DNA from: an uncultured Eubacteriales bacterium
GTDB taxonomy: Bacteria; Bacillota; Clostridia; Oscillospirales; CAG-272
NCBI GenBank assembly: GCA_934446065.1
Contig: CAKSDP010000008.1
Coordinates: 18,142 to 82,141, forward strand
Length of the DNA stretch: 64,000 bases
Direction of reading: 5' to 3'
Part shown: positions 17,963-26,484 of the stretch, in pieces
Layout of the letters: every line of letters begins with the position of its first letter
Position numbering within the stretch: the stretch's first letter is position 1
Position numbers and translations under genes: made by a program
Notes under the pieces: model-generated
The model's input: the letters and a program-made list of their open reading frames with translations, nothing else
What the model was told of the DNA's origin: nothing
Databases searched by the model: none

Positions 17963-18016
17963 ATTTTATTTTACATAGTATGTATGCGCTGCCAGACGCG
18001 CCAAATTGCGGTGATC

Positions 18017-19480
18017 TCAGCGGCGTCTGCGGCGTTTCGCGTGGCGTCTGCGGCTGTTGTCGCTCATGTTCACGAGAGCGATCGCAATAACTGCGATAAC
18101 AAACGCTGCCGCGATGGCAATAAAGACAACGTATATACTGCTCTTCGGTGGGGTCGTTCGGTTCGGCGCAGACGAAGTCGATGCCGTGTCGGAAGTATCC
18201 TCCGTCGATGCCACGGTCGTTTCGGGCGGCGTTGTCTCCGGCGGCTGAGTCTCCGGCGGAATATCGCGTCTGAGCGTCACGTGCTCGAACATATCGCCCG
18301 CCTCGTCATCGCCGACGGTCGTGCGGTACAAACCGAACTCGCACGGGCTGTACTTACCGATCTGCGACGCAGCCGTAATCGGCGCTTCATCTGTGCCGAG
18401 GAGCCAGCGCGTGAACCACGTCCAGTGCTGTGAATTATGGCATCCGTAGCCCTCGACGCTCATCTGATACGCTGTACGCCCGCCGAAAAAGTCGAGCGGT
18501 GTGTCGTAATCCATGACGATCTGACGCTCTCCCCAAAGGTGGATGTAGGTTTTCGGAACATCCCACGTACCGTACTTCTCTGCAGAATCCGGATAGACGG
18601 AAGCGTCGGCGGAAAGCTCAAGTGCATCACGCGCTGCGGCGGTATTCAGCCTGTGCGTTCCGTGGCCGTACTCGCCGTTCACGTCGTGCGCCACGAGCAC
18701 CTCCGGCTTATAGCGGCGTATTATCTCACACTGATACGCGACAAAATCATCATATTCGTATCCCCTTGCGGCGAACACGCTTTGCGCGCCCTCGATTGAT
18801 TCCGAATACAGATCCGGGAAACGGCCGATCTCGGGATAATGGGTGGCGCCCGCCGTCCAAAGCCCGTTCAGCTGCTCGTGCAGTCTTATGGGAGTATCGT
18901 CGTGGTAGCAGAAATAAACCACCTGCAAATCTATATCGTTTGCTGCGCAGTAAGGAATAAGCCCGGCGAAAAACAGCTGCTCATCGTCGCTGTGGGATGA
19001 TAGAAGGAGTGCGTCCGCCTTGGCATACTGAGGCTGCCACACCTGCACATCCGGCGGAGGTGTGCCGACGCCGAAGATGCGGATCTCGCAGATCTGCGTC
19101 TCCTCCGGAAATGTCATGACAAGCGTTCCGGCAGCTCCGTCAAGGCTCACCCATTCGTGAAGAAAGCCGTTCTGTCCGAGGTTAAAATAACGTCCGTCGG
19201 CAGAGAGCAGCCACTCATGCGATCTCAGGTGAAACTTAACGTATATTCCGCCGACATTCCCGCCGCTGACGGCAATGGTTCCGCCTGCGGGAACGGTAAT
19301 ATACGAATACTCGCTGCCGTCAAGCACGTCGCCCGCGTTTTCCTCAAATGAAAGCTCAAGTGTGACTGCCGACGTAAGCTCCTCTGCCGCATTTTCGTCG
19401 GCGGCGACGCTGATTGACAATGCTGCAATCACGAGCGCCGCAAATACCGCTATTGACCACGGCTTAAAGCGTCTCATCAT
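18017..19480 (-). CDS. Secreted, membrane-anchored PIG-L/LmbE family deacetylase
   Basis: 487 residues. There is an N-terminal signal peptide (hydrophobic about residues 10-27), an extracellular beta-rich region, then a LmbE/PIG-L domain from ~135. Its zinc motif is SHSDDEQLFF (the usual PHPDDE with both Pro lost), and the second ligand site is AHDVNGEYGHGTHR. A Thr/Pro-rich linker with PPETT repeats (~400-430) leads to a C-terminal membrane helix and a stop-transfer run of Arg/Lys. Members remove N-acetyl groups from sugars; a cell-surface glycan is the likely substrate. The start overlaps the small gene before it, so the two are coupled. Confidence 0.85.
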   Translation of the reverse strand: MMRRFKPWSIAVFAALVIAALSISVAADENAAEELTSAVTLELSFEENAGDVLDGSEYSYITVPAGGTIAVSGGNVGGIYVKFHLRSHEWLLSADGRYFNLGQNGFLHEWVSLDGAAGTLVMTFPEETQICEIRIFGVGTPPPDVQVWQPQYAKADALLLSSHSDDEQLFFAGLIPYCAANDIDLQVVYFCYHDDTPIRLHEQLNGLWTAGATHYPEIGRFPDLYSESIEGAQSVFAARGYEYDDFVAYQCEIIRRYKPEVLVAHDVNGEYGHGTHRLNTAAARDALELSADASVYPDSAEKYGTWDVPKTYIHLWGERQIVMDYDTPLDFFGGRTAYQMSVEGYGCHNSQHWTWFTRWLLGTDEAPITAASQIGKYSPCEFGLYRTTVGDDEAGDMFEHVTLRRDIPPETQPPETTPPETTVASTEDTSDTASTSSAPNRTTPPKSSIYVVFIAIAAAFVIAVIAIALVNMSDNSRRRHAKRRRRR

Positions 19481-19667
19481 CCGCCTCCGGCAAGGTGATC
19501 GACGAGGTGTCGATCTTTCCGTGGACTCTCTCGTGATATGCCACGCTTGAACGCATAAGCTTTATAAAATAATTGTTAAGCGTAAGCCCTTCGTGCTGCG
19601 CTACGGCAGCCGCCTTGCGGCAAAGCTCCTCGTCCGCTCTTATTTCGATCTTTGCTTTATTTTTCAT
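19464..19667 (-). CDS. Small ribbon-helix-helix (Arc/HicB-like) protein
   Basis: 67 residues. KAKIEIRADEELCRKAAAVA followed by GLTLNNYFIKLMRSS has the strand-helix-helix pattern of RHH DNA-binding proteins such as the C-terminal part of HicB. No HicA-type toxin is next to it. It precedes and overlaps the PIG-L gene by 17 nt and would be transcribed from the promoter at 19719-19747. It may autoregulate this two-gene operon; this is an inference. Confidence 0.7.
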   Translation of the reverse strand: MKNKAKIEIRADEELCRKAAAVAQHEGLTLNNYFIKLMRSSVAYHERVHGKIDTSSITLPEADDETL

Positions 19668-19718
19668 AATATTCTCCTAAAGACAGGCGGCATGGTGCGC
19701 CTTGCTCATAATAATATA

Positions 19719-19747
19719 ATGATACCATATTCACGCCACATATGCAA
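19719..19747 (-). promoter_or_regulatory. Promoter of the RHH-PIG-L operon
   Basis: TTGCAT, 17-nt spacer, TATCAT on the minus strand, 52 nt before the RHH start. The rest of the 368-nt gap (19668-20035) is AT-rich with one small CCGAA/TTCGG dyad near 19782 and the uraA promoter. Confidence 0.55.
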
Positions 19748-19950
19748 ATGAAATTTACATTTTTTTGAAAATAATAATTTCCCGAAGCAATAATTCGGGC
19801 AAACAAATATACATCTCGGCTCACGCCGTGTATCCGTCAGAACCGATGTGTCATTTTTCCCAATTGAGAGTAAAGTCGGAATGCATTTTTCGACAATTTA
19901 CCGAAATTTCAAATATGAGGCATAATGCGTCATATTTTTACCTTATTCTA

Positions 19951-19980
19951 TTTACAAACGACGACCTTTTGTGATAAAAT
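19951..19980 (+). promoter_or_regulatory. Promoter of the NCS2 permease gene
   Basis: TTTACA, 18-nt spacer, TAAAAT; about 55 nt before the start codon. No room for or sign of a PyrR attenuator or purine riboswitch. Confidence 0.55.
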
Positions 19981-20035
19981 ATTCGGAAGTGAGGACGGCT
20001 AACGCCGCCAAATCATTCACTGTACGGAGGACAAA

Positions 20036-21394
20036 ATGAATCTTCAGTTTGACGTAGAAGATCGCCCAAAGTTTGGTCAGATGACCATCTTCGCGCTCCA
20101 GCAGCTTCTCGCAATCATGGCTGCCACGATCGCTGTTCCGACCATCGTCGGCAACGGTATGTCTAAGGCTGCCGCTCTCTTCGGTGCCGGCATCGGTACT
20201 ATCGTGTACCTGCTTTTCACCAAGTTCAAGAGTCCTGTATTCCTCGGTTCGTCCTTTGCGTTCCTCGGCTCAATGGCTGCCGCTTTCGCAGGCGGTGTTT
20301 CCGCATCAGCCGGATATCTCGGACTCATAATCGGTGCCGTATTCGCGGGACTTGTTTATGTCGTTATCGCAATCTTTGTTAAGCTGATCGGCGTTAATTG
20401 GATCGACCGCCTCATGCCTCCGGCAGTTATCGGACCCACGGTCGCGATAATCGGTCTTTCCCTTTCCGGCAACGCGATCGGCGATGCTCTCGGCAATGGC
20501 ACCGGCACAGTCGTAAACGACGGCGGCGCGTTTGTTATGGACGCTCACGCATGGGTATGTCTCATCTGTGCACTCGTTACATTCGCGGTTGTCGTTCTCT
20601 GCTCCGTTTTCGGTAAGAAGATGATGCGCCTTATCCCCTTCATCATCGGTATCTGCGCAGGATACGTTGTCGCTGCAATTTTCACCCTCATCGGAATGAA
20701 CACCGGAAACGAAGCTCTGAAAATCATTGATTTCAGCCTTTTCCAGAATATGCAGTGGCTCCCCGACTTCTCGTTCGTTGAAGCATTCAAGGGCAACTAC
20801 GACTTCGGCGACGCCGGCAGCCTCGGCGCATACATCGGCACGATCGCCGTTGCATACATCCCCGTTGCATTCGTTGTATTCGCAGAGCACATTGCAGACC
20901 ACAAGAATCTGTCCTCCATCATCGGTCGTGACCTCCTGAAGGAGCCGGGTCTCGCCCGCACCCTTCTCGGCGACGGTGTCGGCTCTATCGCAGGCGCTAT
21001 CTTCGGCGGCTGCCCGAACACCACATACGGCGAGTCCGTCGGATGTGTTGCGATCACCGGAAACGCATCCGTTGTTACGATATTCACGACAGCGATCATG
21101 GCGATCGTGATCTCGTTCTTCGCTCCCTTTGTAACGTTCCTTAACACTATCCCCGGATGTGTCATGGGCGGCGTGTGCATCACGCTGTACGGATTCATCG
21201 CAGTTTCCGGTCTGAAGATGCTTCAGACAGTTGACCTCGGCGAGAACCGCAATCTGTTTGTGGTATCGGCGATCCTGATCGCCGGTGTCGGCGGAATGAA
21301 GCTCGCAATCGGACCTGTAACTCTCACCTCCGTTGCCTGCGCACTCATCATCGGCATCATCACCAACTCACTTCTCGGTAAATCGAAGAAGTAA
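20036..21394 (+). CDS. Nucleobase:cation symporter-2 family permease (uracil/xanthine type)
   Basis: 452 residues with 12-14 membrane segments, typical of NCS2. Family pieces: FALQQLLAIMAATIAVPTIV in the first helix, the TM3 strand region GSSFAFLGSMAAAF, the HIADHKNLSSIIGRDL segment carrying the TM8 His-Glu-type ligand (FAEHIADH), and the TM10 NTTYGESVGCVAITGNAS motif. The last differs from the UraA-type VMAITRVYS, leaving uracil versus xanthine/purine open. SD CGGAGG is 6 nt before the ATG. Monocistronic with promoter and terminator. Confidence 0.88.
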   Translation: MNLQFDVEDRPKFGQMTIFALQQLLAIMAATIAVPTIVGNGMSKAAALFGAGIGTIVYLLFTKFKSPVFLGSSFAFLGSMAAAFAGGVSASAGYLGLIIGAVFAGLVYVVIAIFVKLIGVNWIDRLMPPAVIGPTVAIIGLSLSGNAIGDALGNGTGTVVNDGGAFVMDAHAWVCLICALVTFAVVVLCSVFGKKMMRLIPFIIGICAGYVVAAIFTLIGMNTGNEALKIIDFSLFQNMQWLPDFSFVEAFKGNYDFGDAGSLGAYIGTIAVAYIPVAFVVFAEHIADHKNLSSIIGRDLLKEPGLARTLLGDGVGSIAGAIFGGCPNTTYGESVGCVAITGNASVVTIFTTAIMAIVISFFAPFVTFLNTIPGCVMGGVCITLYGFIAVSGLKMLQTVDLGENRNLFVVSAILIAGVGGMKLAIGPVTLTSVACALIIGIITNSLLGKSKK

Positions 21395-21411
21395 TTCGCG
21401 TAAAATTTATA

Positions 21412-21450
21412 ATGCTCCCGTCTGTTTTGCAGATGGGAGCATTTGTGTTT
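21412..21450 (+). terminator. Terminator of the NCS2 permease gene
   Basis: ATGCTCCC-GTCTG stem with CAGATGGGAGCAT and then ATTTGTGTTTT; 18 nt after the stop. Confidence 0.8.
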
Positions 21451-21476
21451 TCATTACGGAAAAATCGGGAAAATGC

Positions 21477-21505
21477 TTGACTTGTACCATTGGGCGTGGT
21501 ATAAT
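21477..21505 (+). promoter_or_regulatory. Promoter of the tRNA-Ser region
   Basis: TTGACT, 17-nt spacer, TATAAT. The predicted start near 21512 lies before the truncated tRNA-Ser copy, so the copy, the spacer and the intact tRNA would be one transcript. Confidence 0.8.
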
Positions 21506-21534
21506 TGGAACGTTGAGTTAAAGAATTCAACTAC

Positions 21535-21723
21535 GGAGAGATATCGAAGCGGCTATAATGGGCGAGCGAGTAAAAATAGTTCTGTGAACTGTTTTTACGA
21601 TGCAAAACCCCGCAAAGCAAGGAGCGCCGAAGCAAATCTTAGTTTGCGCGCGGGGCGACTATGCGACCGGGGCGGGCAGGAAGCCGAGTTGTGGACGCGT
21701 CAGTCTTTCTTACAACTAAATAC
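21535..21723 (+). pseudogene. Truncated tRNA-Ser 5' copy followed by a structured GC-rich spacer
   Basis: The first ~24 nt repeat the acceptor and D-arm half of the intact tRNA-Ser (only one mismatch), then identity stops. The following ~160 nt can fold. One hairpin has a ~13-bp stem from GTAAAAATAGTTC with GAACTGTTTTTAC. A second domain is closed by CCCCGC/GCGGGG with an inner GCAAA/TTTGC helix. There is no anticodon or T-arm, so it is not a working tRNA. It may be a remnant of recombination at the tRNA or a separate small RNA cotranscribed with the tRNA. Confidence 0.6.
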
Positions 21724-21812
21724 GGAGAGATATCGAAGCGGCCATAACGAGGCGGTCTTGAAAACCGTTTGACGGAAACGTCACGTGGGTTCGAATCCCA
21801 CTCTCTCCGCCA
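21724..21812 (+). tRNA. tRNA-Ser (anticodon UGA)
   Basis: Class II tRNA of 86 nt plus encoded CCA. Acceptor GGAGAGA pairs with TCTCTCC; the anticodon loop is CTTGAAA flanked by GCGGT/ACCGT. A long variable arm (GACG..CGTC) follows, then the T-arm GTGGG-TTCGAAT-CCCAC. Confidence 0.97.
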
Positions 21813-21814
21813 CC

Positions 21815-21847
21815 GGAGCCGAAAATTTACATTTTCGGCTCCTTTTT
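21815..21847 (+). terminator. Terminator of tRNA-Ser
   Basis: GGAGCCGAAAAT/ATTTTCGGCTCC 12-bp stem, 4-nt loop, then TTTTTCTTT; begins 3 nt after the CCA end. Confidence 0.92.
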
Positions 21848-21863
21848 CTTTGTTTTTCAGTCT

Positions 21864-22510
21864 TCATATTCGTACCCTGCTTCGATTAATAATCGTTTTT
21901 ATGTTACCGTTTAAATATTGTATTATGTTTATTTTTTTTGTGATTAACGAATTGGCAAGTACAACACTTGAAACAACAACGATTATTATTGGATTTAGTG
22001 TTGCTATTATTGCGGATATTGACAGAAATGAAACTATTGTTGATATTAAATTAATAACTTTATTAGCTGTATTGAGTGGTTGGATAAATGTTCCACGCAC
22101 CCTTGTCCGTAAAGTTTGAATTTCCGGATTCTCAAGAGTCTCATAAACCATGTCTGTAACATATTCATTGAAATCTTTTTTAGCTTTACTGTCAAACCAA
22201 AATTTATGGTAGCTAGTCGTTTTGTTAATATCGAATTGATAACTTGGTGTACTAATGGTGTTATTATGGCTATACCTACATATACCGAAAGAACATTGAT
22301 ACGTTTGTTGCCCACCAATTCATTGAGAATAAGTCCAGGAATCAAAACTGAAACAATAGTCGGCATAACATTTAATAAAGATAGTATACTTTGAAAAAAA
22401 ATATAGACCCTTCCGTTTTTTTCACAACAACATCTTTTCAGCATAAATGCGGTAGATGACAAAGTTATTTTGGTGCTTTGGTTTTTGAGAGTTTTTGATG
22501 AAGTTTTCAT
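21864..22510 (-). pseudogene. Decayed ABC exporter (membrane domain only, frameshifted)
   Basis: Two overlapping frames together encode the membrane half of an ABC exporter resembling the intact transporter at 46879-48732; compare VYETLENPEIQ with SYSTIEDPEMQ. Frame A (22510 to ~22180) covers helices 1-2 (VLIPGLILNELVGNKR). Frame B (~22175 to 21864) continues with DMVYETLENPEIQTL and helices 3-4. The switch is at a six-A run (plus-strand T-run 22176-22181). No nucleotide-binding domain follows; the gene ends near the tRNA-Ser terminator. AT-rich, unlike the surrounding genes. Start ATG 22510 with AAGG, 8 nt after the DUF6273-like gene's stop. Confidence 0.75.
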
Positions 22511-22518
22511 AATCAACC

Positions 22519-23142
22519 TTATATTTTGTCATCTTTAATCCACAAAGCTGGTCTAAAACCTACTCCACCAACATCTAAAATAGCCGCTAAATCAAGACCT
22601 GACAACGCTATCCTTCCATCGTTAAGAATTGCAACTGCGGAGTTGGAATTTTCACCAGGACATCGCAACCACCAACTTGTGGAGATATTTTGATAGCATG
22701 ACACTCTTTTTGCATCATTAATATCACTGAATAAACACATAGTTGAGTGTTCATAGGAATCCTGAGAATTATCAGCCAAAAAAGGGAGCGGTGTTAAATA
22801 TTTGTCCACTTCGTCCAGTCCGAGAATAAAAATATAATCATGTGTACTGTTTCCACCGAATGTCTTATGCAGCGGATTCTTTTCATTGATATTAGATGTT
22901 TTTATTATTCTCTTTCTGTCTTTAGGAGAAAACTGTTTCAGAAATTCAGTGTTCAGATATTTTCTTAATTTACAGGTTTCCCACAACTCAGTCTCGAAAA
23001 CATTATCATATGGTTTGATTCCTAGTATGTTTTTTGACATTATAAGTAGTTTTCCGGTTCTTCTGCAAAGAACATACCATTCTATATCAGAAAACATTAC
23101 TGATTGTAAATTTGGAATACAATTTGAACATTTTTCTTGCAT
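22519..23142 (-). CDS. DUF6273-like protein
   Basis: About 207 residues. The C-terminal half has the pattern seen in DUF6273 domains: WWLRCPG, then NSNSAVAILNDGRI, then a GVGFRPALWI ending, in a fold often found in surface or regulatory proteins of Clostridia. The N-terminus has CSNC and then IEWYVLCRRTGKLLIMSKNI, also usual at the start of such domains. No signal peptide is seen. The true start is ATG 23142 after GGAGG. It precedes the decayed ABC exporter and belongs to the same AT-rich islet. Function unknown. Confidence 0.65.
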   Translation of the reverse strand: MQEKCSNCIPNLQSVMFSDIEWYVLCRRTGKLLIMSKNILGIKPYDNVFETELWETCKLRKYLNTEFLKQFSPKDRKRIIKTSNINEKNPLHKTFGGNSTHDYIFILGLDEVDKYLTPLPFLADNSQDSYEHSTMCLFSDINDAKRVSCYQNISTSWWLRCPGENSNSAVAILNDGRIALSGLDLAAILDVGGVGFRPALWIKDDKI

Positions 23143-23311
23143 CTTTTCCTCCAATTGTCGTTTTTCGTGATGATCTTATTTACTAAATACCACATCAGGA
23201 AACCCGTTTGAAATGATATGTTGTCTAAAGTGATATAAAATTAATTATACTTTATTAGCCAACATTAATTTGTGCAGATAAGATGATTGCTGATTATTAT
23301 TACCTAGCTCA

Positions 23312-23342
23312 ACATGACTGATGCAATATGCATCAGTCATGT
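23312..23342 (-). terminator. Perfect hairpin at the end of the polysaccharide operon
   Basis: ACATGACTGATGCA and its exact complement with a 3-nt loop, starting 5 nt after the stop of the DivIVA-like gene. The T-run is poor on the minus strand (better on plus), so it may act mainly as a 3'-end stabiliser. The 23155-23347 gap holds nothing else clear except a weak promoter-like sequence for the DUF6273-like gene. Confidence 0.6.
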
Positions 23343-23347
23343 TTGTT

Positions 23348-24025
23348 TCAGTCATTCTCCGCCTGACTTTTTTCCTCTGCGGATGAAATAACTATCGGGG
23401 CTGTGTCCGTGTTCACGGTCTCGGTTATCATGTTCTCGATCTCGCTGTATATGTCACCGCGCGTTTCCTCGATCTTCTTCATATCCTCGAGGGTGCTTGC
23501 GGAAGCCTCCGTCAGCATATTGAGCTTCTCGGTAGCCTCCGCGCAGAGCTTTGCAAGCTCGTCGCGCTGCCTGTTCTGCATATCCGTCACCGAATCGACG
23601 ATCGCAGCAACCTCGCTGCGGTAGTCCGTCATGCGGTTAAACATCATCTCGGCGTAATCCCGTATCTTCGCGCTGACAGCTTTGTTTTTGTTCGCGATAT
23701 CCCTGTACGCGACGGCGAATATGAATCCGAGCCTGTCGCTCTCCGGAACGTCGGTCTTGCCATCGAGCTTTCGGGTCAGCTCGTCGATCTGCCTTTTTTG
23801 ATCCTCGTCGTCCGCGCGGTACTGCTCGACAGTATCGTTTAGCGTCTCGATCTCCTGACGATTGATCTCGTCGAGCTTGCGGTACTCGTCGATGGATTTC
23901 TGAGCCTCGGCAAGTTTCTCCTCGAGAGAGCGTATTTTCTCCGCCTGAATATTGCTGTTCTCGTTCAGATAGTTGAAATATTCGTCCGTTTCCTTGCGAT
24001 TGTAGCCAAACAAACTCACCTTCAT
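23348..24025 (-). CDS. DivIVA/GpsB-like coiled-coil protein
   Basis: 225 residues. The N-terminus SLFGYNRKETDEYFNYL resembles the membrane-binding head of DivIVA-type proteins (G-Y plus E-D-F pattern). A coiled coil of heptads covers ~30-90, a short globular region follows (~95-125), and a second long helical part ends in an acidic tail. Such proteins mark poles or septa and recruit partners. As the last gene of the polysaccharide operon, 1 nt after the EAL gene, it may place the assembly machinery. Localisation is inferred. Confidence 0.65.
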   Translation of the reverse strand: MKVSLFGYNRKETDEYFNYLNENSNIQAEKIRSLEEKLAEAQKSIDEYRKLDEINRQEIETLNDTVEQYRADDEDQKRQIDELTRKLDGKTDVPESDRLGFIFAVAYRDIANKNKAVSAKIRDYAEMMFNRMTDYRSEVAAIVDSVTDMQNRQRDELAKLCAEATEKLNMLTEASASTLEDMKKIEETRGDIYSEIENMITETVNTDTAPIVISSAEEKSQAEND

Positions 24026-24026
24026 G

Positions 24027-25403
24027 TCACTCGTCTCCTTGCCTGTTTCTGTTATTTTGAATTGCCTTCTCGAACTGATCCGGACTTACCGGACGGAAGA
24101 AAAAGTAGCCTTGGACGTATTTTATACCGTTATCGCGCAGAATCTCGATCTGACGCAGCGTTTCGGCGCCCTCGCATATTATCTGCACGCTCATGCTGTT
24201 GGCGACGCTGACGATGCTTCTGAATATTCTGAGACCGAGCTGCGTTTCGATATTCTCAGTTACAGCCTTGCTCATTTTTATTACGTCAACCGGGAAATTT
24301 TTCAGATCGTCGAACGACGAATACCCGTCACCGAAATCGTCAAGCGATATTGAAACATCCGATTTCTTCAGGCGATCGAGATTTTCGCGGATCGCCGCAA
24401 TATCGTAAACCGTGTCGTTCATATCCTCGATCACCTCGATCGAGACGAACGACCGCGTTATTCCGTAGCCATCCTCGATCGCGAGAAGCTTTTCCGCGAA
24501 ATCGGGCTTTGAAAGCGTATTTCGCGAAAAATTCACCGAGATGTGGTCAAGATGCTTGCAGGTATCGGCGTGACCCGATATCCACTGACAGGCTTTCTCG
24601 AAAACGAAGAAGTCGAACTCGGCATCCATGTTCTTGTTCTTGACAACGGAGATAAACTCCGACGGCAGAAGAACTCTCGAATCGCTGCTGAGTCTTGTGA
24701 GCACCTCGCCGCCGACGATATTGCCGCTTCCGATGTCGATGATCGGCTGAAATTCGAGGAAGAAATTGTTGTTCTCGATACCGTTCTTGAGGTTCTCCTC
24801 TATCAGTGCGCGGTTGTCGTAATCGCTCTGGAGGTTGTAGTCCCACGCGACGTATCTGCGAGCGCTGTTCTTCGCCTCAACGCAGGCGAGCTTTGCCCGC
24901 GCGACAGTCTCGTCGAACGTGATCGTCCCCGCCGGTATCAGATACGCGCCGAAGCTTACGGCAATATTCGGAACGCCGGCATTTGTTTTCGAGAAGAGCA
25001 TGAGGTCGTACATTATCTGCTCGATCACGGTATTGAGCTTTGACTCGCTCATTCTCGTCATCACGATAAACTCTCGCGAATTCACCCGCGATACCAGATC
25101 GTCCTCGCCGTCAAACGAGGCGAGCAGCGTTCCGCTCAGATGCGCATAGGCTCGCTCTTTTCCACGTGAATCCTTTGTCTCCATCTCGTCGCTCGCCATA
25201 ATATAGAGGACGCCGCACGGGATACGCGTCACTTTTCTTATTTTCTCGTATCGCTTCTGCACATAGAGTAGCGGCTCAAACTGAGTCTGGCGTTCGCCGC
25301 TGAAGCTCTTGTGAGCACGGTTGACAAAGAGGAGTCCCACCGCAATAAACGCGATAAACGCGGTGATAAAAATGATTATCATGAGAATGCTACTTTCGTT
25401 CAT
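24027..25403 (-). CDS. Membrane protein with degenerate GGDEF and EAL (c-di-GMP phosphodiesterase) domains
   Basis: 458 residues: membrane helix 7-27, a degenerate GGDEF domain with SREF at 109-112 in place of GGDEF, and an EAL domain from ~195. The EAL signature is EVL (233-235). Most catalytic residues are kept: N291 (HISVNFSR), E323 (SIEVIED), DDFGDG 355-360, K376, E411 (CEGAET) and Q431 (VQGYFF). It is therefore probably an active phosphodiesterase with an inactive regulatory cyclase-like domain. It overlaps the preceding glycosyltransferase gene by 4 nt, placing it firmly in the polysaccharide operon. Confidence 0.88.
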   Translation of the reverse strand: MNESSILMIIIFITAFIAFIAVGLLFVNRAHKSFSGERQTQFEPLLYVQKRYEKIRKVTRIPCGVLYIMASDEMETKDSRGKERAYAHLSGTLLASFDGEDDLVSRVNSREFIVMTRMSESKLNTVIEQIMYDLMLFSKTNAGVPNIAVSFGAYLIPAGTITFDETVARAKLACVEAKNSARRYVAWDYNLQSDYDNRALIEENLKNGIENNNFFLEFQPIIDIGSGNIVGGEVLTRLSSDSRVLLPSEFISVVKNKNMDAEFDFFVFEKACQWISGHADTCKHLDHISVNFSRNTLSKPDFAEKLLAIEDGYGITRSFVSIEVIEDMNDTVYDIAAIRENLDRLKKSDVSISLDDFGDGYSSFDDLKNFPVDVIKMSKAVTENIETQLGLRIFRSIVSVANSMSVQIICEGAETLRQIEILRDNGIKYVQGYFFFRPVSPDQFEKAIQNNRNRQGDE

Positions 25404-26482
25404 ATGTTATTCCCCGAATATACAGGAAGCCGTCCATGCGCGCCCGTCTCTTCAAATCCGGCTCTTGCAGCCGCGGCACGCGCATTTTCGATATCCTTTC
25501 TTCCTTGTTTTTTTCTTGCTGTTATCTCCGTGAGAAGCCTTATTCCGCCGAACCGCAGGAAGTAAAGCTTATCTGATGTACTGATCTCCCCCGCCCGCCT
25601 GTATTCGGCAAGCACCTCCGCCACGGCATTGACAATGGCGGTATGGGAAAACTGCCTTGTTCTGCGGTTTTCTCTGACGATAAACTTATAGAAGCGCAGC
25701 ATCTGCTCTCTCTTGAATGAGTTGCGGAAATAAAAGCTGTTTATATAAAGCTCTGCGTCCTCGTCGGACATAGCGCCGAGCATTTTCGAATAGAACACGC
25801 GCTCGCTCTCGAGCACCTCACGCTTTTGCTTCTCGGTAGTCGTTGACGTGATCTGCATATCGTGTATCCGATAAAGCACGAGGTAATCTCCGCTGCACGC
25901 GATACGAACGCCGTCACAAAGCATCCGCAGCCACATATCGAGATCCTCCGAACAGGTGTGCTCCGGGTCGTAGCTGTATTTTTTAATCAGCTCCGATTTT
26001 GCGATGACCCCCGGATGAAGCACCGGGCAGAAGAACAGGAACATCGCCTTGATCCTGTCGGGATCGCACTCGCGACCGACGGCGCACGGCATTATGCACT
26101 CGCCGCTCAGCGTGAAATATTTGCAGAACGACACGCCGATCTCCGGATGACTTTCCATGTACGCATACTGGCACTCAAGCCTGTCGGTGAGGCAGATGTC
26201 GTCGGCGTCCATGCGCACGATATATTTTCCCTCGGCAAGCCCTATGCCCCGATTGAGAGAGCGGGCAAGCCTGAGATTCTCGGGATTTCGGAATACTTTG
26301 ATCCTCGCGTCACACTCGGCGTAGTCCTTCAGTATCTCGGGCGTTGAATCGGTTGACGCGTCGTCGATCACGATAAGCTCAAACGAATCAAAGCTCTGCG
26401 AGACGATACTGTCGAGAGTATCCCGCAGGTACTTTTCACCGTTGTACACCGCCATAACTATTGAAATTTCGCATGGCTTCAT
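25400..26482 (-). CDS. Family 2 glycosyltransferase (1)
   Basis: 360 residues, GT-A fold: EISIVMAVYNGEKYLRDTLD at the N-terminus, VIDDASTDST, and the metal-binding RMDADD motif near residue 95. An extended C-terminal helical region of ~130 residues follows the catalytic domain, and no membrane helix is clear. It adds one sugar to the lipid-linked repeat unit on the cytosolic side; donor and acceptor cannot be told. Starts 2 nt after the upstream GT2 stop and overlaps the EAL gene. Confidence 0.85.
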   Translation of the reverse strand: MKPCEISIVMAVYNGEKYLRDTLDSIVSQSFDSFELIVIDDASTDSTPEILKDYAECDARIKVFRNPENLRLARSLNRGIGLAEGKYIVRMDADDICLTDRLECQYAYMESHPEIGVSFCKYFTLSGECIMPCAVGRECDPDRIKAMFLFFCPVLHPGVIAKSELIKKYSYDPEHTCSEDLDMWLRMLCDGVRIACSGDYLVLYRIHDMQITSTTTEKQKREVLESERVFYSKMLGAMSDEDAELYINSFYFRNSFKREQMLRFYKFIVRENRRTRQFSHTAIVNAVAEVLAEYRRAGEISTSDKLYFLRFGGIRLLTEITARKKQGRKDIENARAAAARAGFEETGAHGRLPVYSGNNI

Positions 26483-26484
26483 AA

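Noticed and set aside
19464..19667. HicAB toxin-antitoxin module
   Set aside because: Only an RHH protein is present; no HicA-like toxin frame lies on either side.
21535..21620. A second complete tRNA-Ser
   Set aside because: Only the 5' acceptor strand and D-arm part is present; no anticodon arm, T-arm or 3' acceptor strand follows.
21443..21772. 109-codon open frame crossing the tRNA-Ser fragment and tRNA
   Set aside because: Its repeated ERYRSG stretches are translations of tRNA-Ser sequence; frames like this are common false genes.
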